DNA from: Plasmodium malariae
Lineage: Eukaryota > Apicomplexa > Aconoidasida > Haemosporida > Plasmodiidae
NCBI RefSeq assembly: GCF_900090045.1
Contig: NC_041779.1
Span: forward strand, 62,001 to 126,000
Reading direction: 5' to 3'
Length of the DNA: 64,000 nt
The notes below the pieces were generated by a model. The model was given only the letters and a program-made list of their open reading frames with translations, made no database searches and was not told the DNA's origin. Each line of letters opens with the position of its first letter. Position 1 is the first letter of the stretch. Below, piece by piece: positions 52,501 to 64,000 of the stretch. The position numbers and the translations under genes were made by a program.

Positions 52501-53928
52501 TATATATATAAAAAAACAAAAAACAAAAAAATAGTAATTTATGATTTATTATAAACACAATAAAAAAAATAAATAAATAAATTTAATTTATATACTATCA
52601 ATTATTTACTTAACAAAACTCTTTATATAATGGAAATAGATATGTACTCTATCAAGATACATATGTAAAACATAATATAAGTATGAAATATGCAAAAAAT
52701 ATATTTATATTTTAATAATACATTTTTAAATAATGTACATAAATTTAGCAAAAAAAAAATTTTTATTCGTAATGATGAATTTTTTTTTCAACTATTCATA
52801 AACTTTATTTCTTTACATATATGTATATTAGTGAATCTATTTTTGCATATTGATTTAAGTTTATAGTTATTATATAATCTAATATAAATAATAATTCAGC
52901 CTCAAAATATAATTAAAGTGTCAATTAATTATATATATATAATTTTTTATAATCTTTTTAGTATGTACAACTTTTTCAATTCCTATGGAATTTTCTCTTC
53001 TTCAATATATTTTCTACATTAATACTAGAAAAAAACTTTTTCCTGTTCAAATGTTTATTTTAGTATTATTTCTTAAACTACTGTATCAATAACAATTTTG
53101 AAATAATATTAAAGACATTTAATGACACCAATATATAAAAGAAACTTTTATATTATTATTTTAAATATAAAAATTCCTATATTTCTTATATTATACAACA
53201 ATAAAGGCAAACTCAAATAACGTATGTTTTACAGTTAGTTGTATATTACACATTTTTTCTTAAAATATATAAGTGTTTATCACTGTATACATTGCATGTT
53301 AATCTAATTATATTCGTTATTATATATATATAATATTACTGTTCAAATTATATTACGCTTATTGTGAAATTATTTTAAATTATTTGTTCATATGTGAGAC
53401 TTTAGCTAATATTAAGTATATTTCATTATTTCAATTCTAACAGAGATTTGTAAAAGGGTATTTTTTAAAAATTATGTCAAATATTTTACTCCATATGATT
53501 TTTTTAAATTCATTATATATTTATTTGCAAATTAAAAATTTTTTTTGATAATATTCATACAAAATATATAAATATGAATTAATTTTCAGAAATAAACTAT
53601 AACAACATGCATAGCCACAATTATGTAATAATTACATAATTTTTTACCTTTCTCAATAATTTATTCTATTTTTACTGATTTAATTAATAATACTTTTACA
53701 TAAAAATTCTACTAAATTATTTTTTTTTAAATATATTATTTCCATATTTTTTTGTCATATTATTATTATGTTTGATTAAAGAAAAAAATATTTTTTTATA
53801 TTTTTAAAGCTATACAAAACAATAAAAAAAATTATATATATATATTTTTTATATACTAACAAAACAATTATATAAACAAAAATTATATTATAACAAATTA
53901 TTTAGTATCTACGAATAATTTAAACAGA

Positions 53929-54715
53929 ATGATACAAACAAATAAATTCTACTTCTTTATAAAAATATTAACATTCTCCTTTTAATATGGATATATCAAT
54001 ATTCCTATGAGATAGTATAATTATTATGGAATATAATAATTATACATATTTTGTAATCTTTTAGTTTTATTTCTAAATAAACATTTTATTATTATGTAAA
54101 TACAAATATTTTTTCTCATATTATATTTTACCTTAATTTTTAGATAACTCTAATAAAAAGTGAAATAAAAAAAACACCCTAAATAATACATTAGATTTAA
54201 GGGTAAACAGACTTTTATATGGAGAAACAAATATAAATCCAGAAAATATACATTTATCTTTAAGTGAAAAATATCAAAAAGTATTTCAAAAACCATTTAA
54301 TTCATTCAAAAATTGTAATTATCAAAAAGAACGATTTGGAAAATTATAAGAAAATTCGTCTCAAAAGGAAAAAAGTATATCCAAAAAAAAATATATTATT
54401 ATCAATATTTGAACCTTTAAATAAATTAGATGCAATGTATAAAAGACAAGTAATAAAACTACCGGATACTAAATATAAAGGATCATATAATTATAGAGTT
54501 ACATATTTAGTGAAATTTCTAATGTTTAATGTGGTCTTTATCCAGTTGTATCATGTTGTTTTGCTGCATTTATTTCATGTTTTTTCATTAAAACTGATAC
54601 AGATAAAAACGAAATACTACTAACTGTTTTAGTATTAATTACAGTATTTCTTTTATCAGAGTGTTATATTTCCTACAATTTTTTAAAAAATATTAAGAGT
54701 AATCATAGCAAATAA
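53929..54715 (+). pseudogene. Exported-protein pseudogene (plus strand), three frameshifts
   Basis: Exon 1 runs from ATG 53929 to 54014, 86 bp: one base short of the usual 29 codons. It reads MIQTNKFYFFIKILTFSF, then after a shift at the T run 53980-53983, LIWIYQYSYEI, with donor GTATAATT. An acceptor TTTTTAG lies at 54142. Exon 2 is in pieces in different frames: DLRVNRLLYGETNINPEN (RLL motif), then IFEPLNKLDAMYKRQVIKL and a hydrophobic VKFLMFNVVF, then VVSCCFAAFISCFF and a second helix (LLTVLVLITVFLLSE), ending NIKSNHSK with TAA at 54713-54715. Architecture (signal, RLL, two hydrophobic segments) matches the exported families. Family not named; possibly related to the 44.6 kb pseudogene by structure. 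Confidence 0.62.
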
Positions 54716-57700
54716 AATAATTATAATAAATTTACTGAACTTTCATTATAACCATTTTAAAGAATGATTCTTGTAAATTTTTAAATTCAGTTCTATTGTT
54801 TCCTCGTACGTGAAATATTACATATTTAAGAATATATGTACTCGTAATATGTATCTTACATGTAAATTATACTATTTTCAACATTTTTCTAAGAAATTTC
54901 CTTAAATTTTTTTTTTTTTTTTTAATTTATTTAGATAATTTATGTTTTTAATTTTAATTTATATAATTAATTTTTTATATCTCATATAAGAAAATATACA
55001 CATTTAATATATATACTTTTATTATTTATATACTCGCAAAAATCACTAATATAAATGTGTTTTGATTATTTCCAAAAATTATATATTGACTATTTGCATT
55101 AATAAGTTAGTAATTTTTTCGTCGTTTTTCCTTTGTTCATTTTTATTTTAATATATATGTAAATATTTAATTATTTAACATTATTAACTTTTATAATTGA
55201 TCTTTTTATGGAAATATGCACAGCTAACCTTTATATATGTTTGTAACATATTAATTAGAGATATTTTTTACTGGGAAAAACAGAATATTGGACTCCAAAA
55301 TATTTTAGTTAAAAATAATATTAATTTTGTATACTTTTAGTCATGAGAACATTTTTTTATAATGAAATTTTAATATATTCGTATAATATTTTTTAATTGA
55401 AGCACAAATATCTATATGTAGAATCGCTTCTTTTATATAACAAACAAAAAATTTTTGCACATTCATTTATTAACAATATTTATATGAACTTATTTATTAT
55501 TATTTTTCCTTATCTTTTATATTATTTTATTTATGCAGTAAATTTTTATTTTACATATACTGTTAAATATTAACGCCAAAGTTCCTCCTTTTATTTATGT
55601 TCCTCATAATACATAATGCTAATGTAGAATAAAATTAATTAGTTGATATATATATATATTTCATATATTATATTTTACTTTCACTAAAGTTAAAAATAAT
55701 TTATTTTTCTCTAATAAGTTATATTTAATCAGCTGAATATTTATTTTTTGTCTACTGAACAGAAATATCCCAAATCTACAACAATTTCCAATATAAAAAT
55801 AATTATATTCAGATTTATATAGTATATAATAATCTCTTCTAACATTTATACAAAGAATATAGATATTACTGCTGCTACCCTATGTATATTAAGATATATG
55901 CAACAATAAAATAATATTTCAACATCCATATAATTATCATCATTAAATTTTATATTAAAATTATAATAAAAGAAAATTATCCAAAATTTCTTCCTAAAAG
56001 TAAAATATAAATAAATTTTGACATATAATCAAGTAGAATATTATATAGGAAATTATAAGCGAAAGAAATTACAATAATAATGAAGTCTGGTTCTTCTAAT
56101 ATTTTTCTTAACTTTTAGTATAATAAAGTTTGCATTCTCAAACGAAAATTTTATTATATAAAATTTTCAAGCTATAAAGGATATATTTAAAAGTATAATA
56201 GGAGTAATACAATAAAACTAAATAATAATTATCTCATTAAAAATTTTATACAAAGGAATTACTTATATCTTAATACATGTTTTCTAATTTTTTTGTTAAA
56301 TAAAAAAAAAAGTTTTATTAATTAATTTCATATTATTTTAAAGAAAGAATTAGTATCCTTTATATAGTTATTTGTAAAAAATATTATACTTCCTTCTCAT
56401 TATATAATTTATTAAATACGAATTAACAATGTAGTAAATATTTTGTTAATAATATTAAAATAATATATATGTTTTATTTTTATATATTTTTTCTTTTCAT
56501 GTATTTACTTTCTTTAAAAATATAAAGTGTAATATTATTCTAAATTAGGAGATATTTTAAATTAATAAATAATTTTTATGAATTATATTAATGCACTATA
56601 TCAAAAAAAAAATAATTCCTCTACGTATAAAAATTATTTCCCATGATTTTATAATATAATGAAAAAAGCTTTTAATCAATAATGGAACTATATACTAATG
56701 CTTACATAATATTTATAGTTATAAATAATATTACATTACTTAATTTATTATTGAGATATATAAAAATACATTAATTTAATTGATAAAATACGTATTCGGT
56801 CTACTCATCTCGATGCATAATATAGAAAAAAATCAACAAAAAAAATGACATTATATAAAACCTTTAAGATACATTATTTTCACATAAATTATGATAAATA
56901 TTAACTGTCAATAATTCAATAAAAAAATATAGAATATTCTTTATATACCCCTTCTATATAAATTAATTTCTATTTATACTTAGACAATTTAATAAAATAT
57001 ATAATATTAAATTTGTAATGTATAAGAACCTACTCACCAAAAGTAAATACGCAACATGTTAAATTTTTAAATTGTTCTAAAATATATTTAAAAACTATAT
57101 ATATAAATGTATAGTTTAAATAAATTAAAAAATATATATACTTGTTTGAATTTATACATATTATTTTATAAATTTCCTTATATAAACAAACACAAGATAT
57201 CAAGTAAATTTCACATAAATCAAAACGTTACAATAACCTTTTTATTAAATCACACTGTTAGTCCCATGGTAAAGGAATTCATACAGTAACTTTAAGTACC
57301 TATATCATTTCTTCTCAAAAATGTGTTACGAACAACACAAATTTATCGTTACAAACAATTAATTTTATTTATTTTATTTTGAAATATAAAAATATATTTA
57401 TTTCTTATATATATATATATACATATTATACAGATAAAATTACATATATTAATAATATATGGTAATATTTAATATTAATTAAAATATAGAAATAGAGTAC
57501 ATATATATTACATTTCTTCATAATAGATATTTATGTAATTCTTATAATAATGGTTAAAAAACCATATTACGTAATTAGCATATTGCGTGTACATAATATA
57601 AATTTAAATGTAAAATTTTGTAATCCTCTAGATTAGTAATCACTTATAATTAATTAAGTCTTATAATGAATATTATATTATTGCATATTATAATTTGATA

Positions 57701-58341
57701 TATAAATCTTCCATTATTTTAAACATATATTAGAATCCTATTTGCAGTAAATAAGTACAATTATATATTTGTCAGAATACAATTTACAATAAATAGTAAT
57801 TATATTTACCTCTTATTAAAATAAATAATTACCTCTATTTCTTTTTCATATATTTAAAAAAAGACATTTTAATTTGGCACAAAGCAAACAATATACTTTT
57901 TTAACTAGTTCACTAAATAAACATTTTGGATTAATAAAACATATATGTCATGAAAAAAAGTTAAATTCTTAATTATAATGACATTATATTTCTAATTAAT
58001 TTAACGGATTAATACTAAATTCACGTTTATATATGAGCATTATGGAATAAACATATATATTACATACAAATATAGCTAAATACATAAATGTATATTTTTC
58101 CAATATATTAAATTATATTCAAAGAACTATATAATACGAAAATATTATAAATAGAATAGTTAATTTAACTAGAGATTTAGAATATATATTTCTTTTTTTT
58201 ATATGAAAATATGTAAGTGTACGTAAGAAGGTATTATGTGAATTAAATAATATAATGTATATTTTTTATATACGTAATATTTTAAGAATATTTTTTATAT
58301 TCATATTACATATGAAAAGTAATTTTTGTAAAAGTTACTAA
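54716..58341. other. AT-rich intergenic DNA, possible orphan fam-l 3' flank
   Basis: No gene supported. Around 55,850-55,940 the sequence (for example AAAGAATATAGATATTACTG) resembles the region downstream of the fam-l gene at 46.4 kb, but no fam gene lies next to it. The 60-codon frame at 57107-57289 has no support. Confidence 0.5.
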
Positions 58342-59249
58342 CTAAACATAGCAAATATTTGTATTATTTTTTTTTATTAATTCATATTTTTTAATTTTTA
58401 TTAAAGAATAAATAATAATTAATACAATTATAAGAGGCATAAAAAGTAAAAATATAGAGTATACACTTATGAACCTTGAAGCTAATGACTGTAAAAGACT
58501 TTTTAAAGATTCTACTTGCTAAATTTTCACATTTTACTGGAAATAAATGAGAAAACGAATGTACAAATTTCATTTTTTTCAAACTAGTAGATACATAATA
58601 TAATATTAAAATTACAAATAATATTTCAAATAAAATTAAGACCAGATGAATATATTCTACAGATAATTTTTTGCACAATGTAAATAAATTCCTTTTATTA
58701 GTTTTGATATTATTTGTAATTTTATCTATGAAATCTAAGTTATTAAATATTTTTTTTTCACAGAAGTTTTTTATTCTCATAAGGAAATTTCTTTTTCTTA
58801 GGTAATTTATTTCCTTCATATTTAATAAATTTTCTTCTAACTCTTCCATATGTGATAGAAGATCTCTGCCATTTTAACATATATCTTCCTGTTCATCTAT
58901 TAATTTAGTATTCCACGCATGATCTGATATATATTCTGTATATTTTACATCCACTGTTTCCTCTAATAGTAATCGATGAGTGTGTAAAACTTGATTACCA
59001 TTTATATTATACTTAAGAAAAAATTATAAGAGTTTTTCTAAAAAAAACAAAGAGGAACATTTATTATTTACAACGATATGTATTTCAATACTAAGAAAAA
59101 ATTATATTTAAAAGTGAGACTCAAAACTAAAAAAAAAAAAATCTAAAATATTATTATAATACCACATTATTTTTATAGAGACATATCCAAATTAAAAGGA
59201 TAAATGCGAGGATTTTAATAATAGTGTGGTACATAAAATTCTCTATCAT
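58342..59249 (-). pseudogene. Two-helix exported-protein pseudogene (third family)
   Basis: Exon 1 is 59249-59163 (29 codons, MIENFMYHTIIKILAFILL then IWICLYKNNV), donor GTATTATA. Exon 2 probably starts at 59011 after CTTAAG and reads YNINGNQVLHTHRLLLEETV, with RLLLE a canonical PEXEL. An in-frame TAA lies at 58874-58876. From ATG 58849 come FCEKKIFNNLDFIDKITNN and helix 1 (VEYIHLVLILFEILFVILIL). Near 58,520-58,530 the frame is lost: the continuation in the next frame is QVESLKSLLQSLASRFISVY, helix 2 and the end SLIKIKKYELIKK, with stop TAG at 58342-58344. So there is one nonsense change and one single-base-type frameshift. The CEKKIF...LDFIDKI motif is parallel to the fam-m EKKIF...LDYTDFL, suggesting a distant relative such as the P. 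vivax-type exported proteins; I cannot assign it further. Confidence 0.75.
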
Positions 59250-62237
59250 TTTAAACTTCTATAATTTTATTATATATTAACTAATAAAAATGATAACTAT
59301 ATTTTAAATCTTTCAAATGATAAAGGAAACTACTAATATGGTTATTGTTATTATTATAATTATTTTATTTTAAAAGTAATAAATTGAGATTATACAGTAT
59401 AGATAATATAAAAATTTTACAAATGTGAAATAAACATAAAATTTATTTAGTTATCATTCTATATAAATTTATTAAATAAAAAAAATAAAAATAAATTTTA
59501 GAATTTTAATATATTTAAATTTATTTTTTAATAGTATAAGATGTAAAATTTTTTTTTTTATTAATCTATATTAAAAGAAAGAAAAAAACAAAAATAAGAA
59601 GAATAAAAATTTCATATCAGATTAAATCAAATAAAAACTATTTCTGAATCCTTAGTATTAGTTCATTTATCTAAAAGTTGTCTTAAAATTCAAAATATCA
59701 ATATTAACGTATAATTAGTAGCAAGCTACAAATTTTTTATTTTTTTCAAGTAATTATTCTAATTTAATAAAAAAAATTTTGAGCGTCTTTTCTATTGTTA
59801 ATATTAATTATTATATAAATGAGAACAAATTTTAGAGGATATATGGTTATAAGAAAATTTTTTTTTATATAACATATACATTAGTGTATATCTAAAAAAA
59901 AAACACTTTCTTTTATGAACTATTATATATTTATAAAATATATGGTTAGTAAAAATATAAGGATATGTATATTTTTAAGGATCTTTTAAAATAGGCATTA
60001 TATTTTATGTACAAAATTATTAAATATTATAATTTGTATAAAAATTCAAACAGTATTATAATTTAATAAGCTTAAATACACATTAATTACATATTTCTTA
60101 TTGCTTTTAAAAAGGTAAAAAAACAACTATTTAAGAATACTAATAAAATACAAAAAGCTAAGACAAAAATAAATTTAGTACAAAACCGTTGTATGCAATC
60201 CAATAATTCATACAATCTTTATAGCCACATAATATTACAGTTAAAAGTATATAACGATACATATATTTAAAATACATAAAGAGATGATAAAAAAAACGTA
60301 GGAATACAGAAGATTTACTAATTTTTCTTATTAAAAAATTTAATAAATATTCATAATATACTATTTATAAGTAAATGCATACAATTAAAAACATATATTT
60401 AAGATGATATGTAAATAGTTACTTTCATAAATATAAAAAATTCTTATAACAAGAAATTTATTTTACATCCTATAAATTTTACTCTTTGTAAAATTATAAT
60501 ATATATAATTATAATTATAAAATTATTGTAACCAAAAAATATTATTACTAATCCAAAAAAAAAAAAATTATTGTTCTTTTACTTCAGTATATTCATAAAT
60601 AAGCTAAAAAAATTAATATATTTATAAAAAAAAAAAAGAAAAGAATATAATTACATTTAAATTATTTATTTTTAATTAATAAAGATGCAAAAATTGATAT
60701 CATTATATTTTTATTTCATTGAATTTTATATCCATATTGTAAAAATATACATACAAATTTTTTAGTGTCATTTGAACTCTTTTATTACTTTATGCATGCA
60801 TATTTTAAAGAGTTAAACAAACCGTTTAACATAATAAAAATTAAAATATATAACTCCTCCACCAAGAAAAAGTATGAAACTTATATTATGAAATAATTTA
60901 TAAAAGTGTAATTTATTTATTGTACAATGAAGCAAATATGTTAACTTGCACATATTCTTATATATTCTATGAAATATGTATTTTTCTCAACTTTTCTTTT
61001 CCTTTTTTCATTTTTATTTTATATACATTTTTTACATAAAATTATAATTAATCGTTTTTTTTTTAATATTCAAAGATTTAATAATGAAAATATATTAATA
61101 CAATAATTTACAATGGAACTTGAATTAAATTTGTATTTACAATGATGGCAACCAGTAATAGTAATATATTATTTTTTAGAACACTTGGTTTAATTTACAT
61201 ATATAATACTTATTATATGCTGTTTTTTTTTTTTTTTTTGTTTAATTCAACTAATTGTATTAACATTTTTAATAATGATGCTTTTTTAGTACATATTGTA
61301 ATTAATATTTATAATATTTTCCTCTAATAATTAATATATATTATATTAATAAAACATTTCAATAATATCTTTATTATTAAACTTTAATTAAACATATATT
61401 TAATTAAATTATTGTTTGGTATAATTTTCAGAATATTCACTATCTTTATTGTATATATATAAAAGCAGTGTTCGTCAGATGAAATATTATTTTACCCCAA
61501 AAACATAAGATAAAATAAGATTATATAAATATTCTTAGATATTCAAAGGACACTTATACGAATGATAACATAATTTTTAATATTAATTATCTATTTATCT
61601 ATATTCATTTAAATGAACTAATATAATATTATTATGTTATCAGTTACAACAAGATTACACACTAAGAAGTTCATACAGGTACCATTTTATTTTCTAATTT
61701 ACTTTTTTAAAAATTATTCATTATATGTATGATTCAAATTTATTGTTATACAAAATATAACTATAATATATTTCTTATATTTGAAGCTTTAACAAATCAG
61801 TATATGAACTTATCAGACTATTACTTAAGTGTAACTAAAATAAATAAAAATATTCAACAAAGATATTACTGCAAATCATAATTTATTCGAGCCTTAAATT
61901 ATTAATAAACATCAAAATCAAATATATTTTTTTACATATGAGAAATAATAATAGTGTCTTCTAAAATTATAGTAATTTAAAAAAAAAATTTTAATAAAAA
62001 AGAAGTATTATAAAAAAATTCAATTAAGTATATTACTAAAATACATACTTAAAATATATATAAATAACTATAAAAAGATAAAAAAAAATTAATCTATTTT
62101 GATTATGCTACTTTTTTTCTTGTTTTTCTTAATGATGATTAATTAATAGATATGTATATATAACCAAATTTTGAATTCTTCTTAATATTATTAATCTAAG
62201 TCACTTGATAGTCTGTATGACACTAATGAAAGGAATA
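59250..62237. other. AT-rich intergenic DNA, nothing recognised
   Basis: No gene supported on either strand. The frame at 61142-61327 (+) is low-complexity. Unlike the fam-l/fam-m loci, no clear TATAGAATATAGA block is seen 370-440 bp upstream of 59249. Confidence 0.6.
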
Positions 62238-63944
62238 TCAAGGTAATATATTTACTAAGCTAAATCTCCTCCTGTTAGAATGCCTATAAGTACGTTTTAT
62301 GAATCTCCTTAGAGGTCTTTGCATATTTAATTCAGCAAAATTAGTACTATATCTTTTTTTCCTTTTTTTAATTTTACCTACACGTGATCCAAACGGGGTA
62401 AACTAATAGACAAGTAATACATATAAAACATATAAAATATGATTATTTTAACATTAGAACAGTTTAAAATAAATTTATTATAAATGGAAGGATGCAATGT
62501 ATTTATAATATAAAATGGATTTCTATATTTACTTTAAAATAAAGGAAAAAAACAGAAATTATTCCCATTACTAAAGCAAGAACAATGGAAATACGAACAA
62601 AAGTATTCTGTAATATATTATATTCTGTATCTTTTCCAGAATGAGCTTGGCCAATTGAATTTTTAGAATAAGAAACCTCTAATTTATTAGCCTTTAAAAC
62701 TTGTATACGTCGTGAATTATTTTTCTCTAAATGATTTCCAATTTCTCTTTTAACAACTATATTTAATGCTTGTGCCGGCCATGTCTTATCCTTCTTTAAT
62801 CGGTAAATCCCAGATTTCTCGTCTTTTATAAGAACATCTTGTTTAACCAGGTCCTCTACATACTTGCAAAGTCCTAAGGTAACTTGACTTGGTTTCTCAG
62901 GAGGACAACGTATTTTTGTATCTGCATTTAATTTCCATCTCAGATCAATCTGTTCATCTTTTTTTGGAAGATACTGATTATTTATTGTTTCTGACCTGAC
63001 ACCTACTTTCATCCTAATTTTTTCATGTTGATCTTCTATTTCTGAATTCTCATTGGATTCTGGATTTTGACTTTCCAGAGATGATATATTAACAGTACTT
63101 TTTGTTCATTGTTTGAAACTATTAGCATGTTTCTATGATTAAAGGAAGATGCACGGATGAAACCACACGGTAAATTTGAGCTATTATTATCTATACGACA
63201 ATCAGTAAAAAGAATTGAATCCAAAAATTCTGGTTCAAAATCTTCAGAACCTAATTGTTTGCCATTTTCTTCAGTTGCAGGAATATTTTCTAATGCACTA
63301 CAACCATCATTAACAGATCCTAAAGATTGTATAATTTTACTTGGATCAAGATCATCAGTGCAATTCATAAACAAATTTGGACATATCCAAAAGCCTGAAG
63401 TACAACACATAGATTTCTTAGTTTTATATATTTCACTTATAAAATTAAGGTATTTTTTATATTCTGTAACATCTAACTTATTACAAAAATCTTTACTTTT
63501 AATATTATTATAATTCGTAATATATACATACAAATATTTCTCTTTATTTTTTTCCTTCAAATCTTTTAGGATTTCTTTAGCAAATTTATATTTACAATTA
63601 TGTATCCTATAATTCTTAGTAAGTATATCTTGTAAATTCAGAAATTCACTAACAACAGCATTAACTTCTTCATTTGGTGTATTCTCTTCAAAAATTTTCT
63701 CTATTTCTTCATATACCCAATATATGTAATGTAAACAACTGTCATTATAGTTTTTTGATTTACCGAATTCTAATAATAATTTAAAATTTCTTACAATTTT
63801 TTTGCAAAGTTTAACACAATCATCTTTGTATTTATGTTTAACTGCATTAAATATATTACAATTTATTTGGTTATCTACTTCATTGACCTCAGATTTAAAT
63901 TTGTCATACAATATATAAGAAGGTAACTTTTTTATAATTTCATC
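62238..63944 (-). pseudogene. pir: pir gene, 5'-partial, broken by one frameshift
   Basis: Exon 2 starts at 63944 after TTTTTTAG and opens DEIIKKLPSYILYDKF, the usual pir N-terminal region. The ectodomain follows with spaced cysteines (CVKLCKKI, SCLHYIYWVYEEI, SMCCTSGFWICPNLF). At a run of five A (minus strand, 63099-63103) the frame shifts. The original frame ends at 63036, while the continuing protein lies in the next frame through KVGVRSETINNQYLPKK and a single helix (FVRISIVLALVMGIISVFFL). The exon ends at 62533 and the donor is GTAAAT. The last exon, 62402-62238 after CTATTAG, begins FTPFGSRVGKIKKRKKR and ends SLVNILP, the typical pir cytoplasmic tail. Exon 1 lies beyond the window's right edge. 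One base in a homopolymer separates this from an intact gene, so a sequencing error is a real alternative to a true pseudogene. Confidence 0.9.
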
Positions 63945-64000
63945 CTAAAAAATAAATAATAATACATAACATATAAATAATTAAATACTTATAAAGAATG
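63945..64000 (-). other. pir: Partial pir intron at the window edge
   Basis: AT-rich sequence ending in the TTTTTTAG acceptor of pir exon 2. The first exon is outside the window. Confidence 0.7.

Larger units (their letters stand above)
47341..53928. other. Long AT-rich intergenic stretch
   Basis: It holds the shared fam-l upstream block at 47751-47780 and a long TA microsatellite at about 49,493-49,525. The 105-codon plus-strand frame at 49955-50272 and the 60-codon minus frame at 48234-48416 lie in low-complexity DNA and have no family resemblance. No gene supported. Confidence 0.6.

Noticed and set aside
1..64000. Telomere repeats, tRNA, rRNA and transposons
   Set aside because: No GGGTT(T/C)A-type arrays, no cloverleaf-like GC-rich patches and no transposase-like translation were noticed; the AT-rich spacers offer no support for any.

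Overview
The window looks like a stretch of Plasmodium subtelomere, most probably P. malariae or a very close relative. It is extremely AT-rich and gene-poor. Its genes belong to families recognised from malaria subtelomeres: fam-l and fam-m (families described from P. malariae), an STP1 gene and pir genes. No telomere repeat, tRNA, rRNA or housekeeping gene was recognised. All assignments come from reading translations by eye; no database search was run.

Layout, left to right. 1-5.5 kb: non-coding, with one small minus-strand reading frame and a plus-strand membrane-protein remnant. 5.5-8.0 kb: a complete four-exon STP1 gene (+). 12.2-13.1 kb: a pir pseudogene (+). 15.6-20.2 kb: a fam-l pseudogene and an intact fam-m gene (both -). 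22.3-22.7 kb: a decayed exported-protein remnant (-). 25.4-27.3 kb: an island of richer base composition with a small one-helix reading frame and a decayed coding stretch (-). 31.0-35.3 kb: an intronless fam-m gene and an intact fam-l gene (-). 38.0-38.7 kb: a paralogue of the 22 kb remnant (-). 41.5 kb: a short remnant (-). 44.6-45.6 kb: an exported-protein pseudogene (+). 46.5-47.3 kb: an intact fam-l gene (-). 53.9-54.7 kb: another exported-protein pseudogene (+). 58.3-59.2 kb: a third type of two-helix exported-protein pseudogene (-). 62.2-64.0 kb: a pir gene broken by one frameshift and cut by the window edge (-).

Intact reading frames are STP1, two fam-m and two fam-l. At least eight other loci are broken, so the region reads as a family nursery and graveyard. 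The exported-protein loci share one plan: a first exon of 29 codons (25 in one case) encoding a hydrophobic signal, a phase-0 intron of about 130 bp where both ends could be placed, starting GTAT, and a second exon with an RLL export-like motif and two transmembrane helices. The five fam-l/fam-m loci also share a TATAGAATATAGA-like block about 370-440 bp upstream of the start codon. The products would be expected on or beyond the parasite surface in the infected red cell; this follows from family knowledge and was not tested here.
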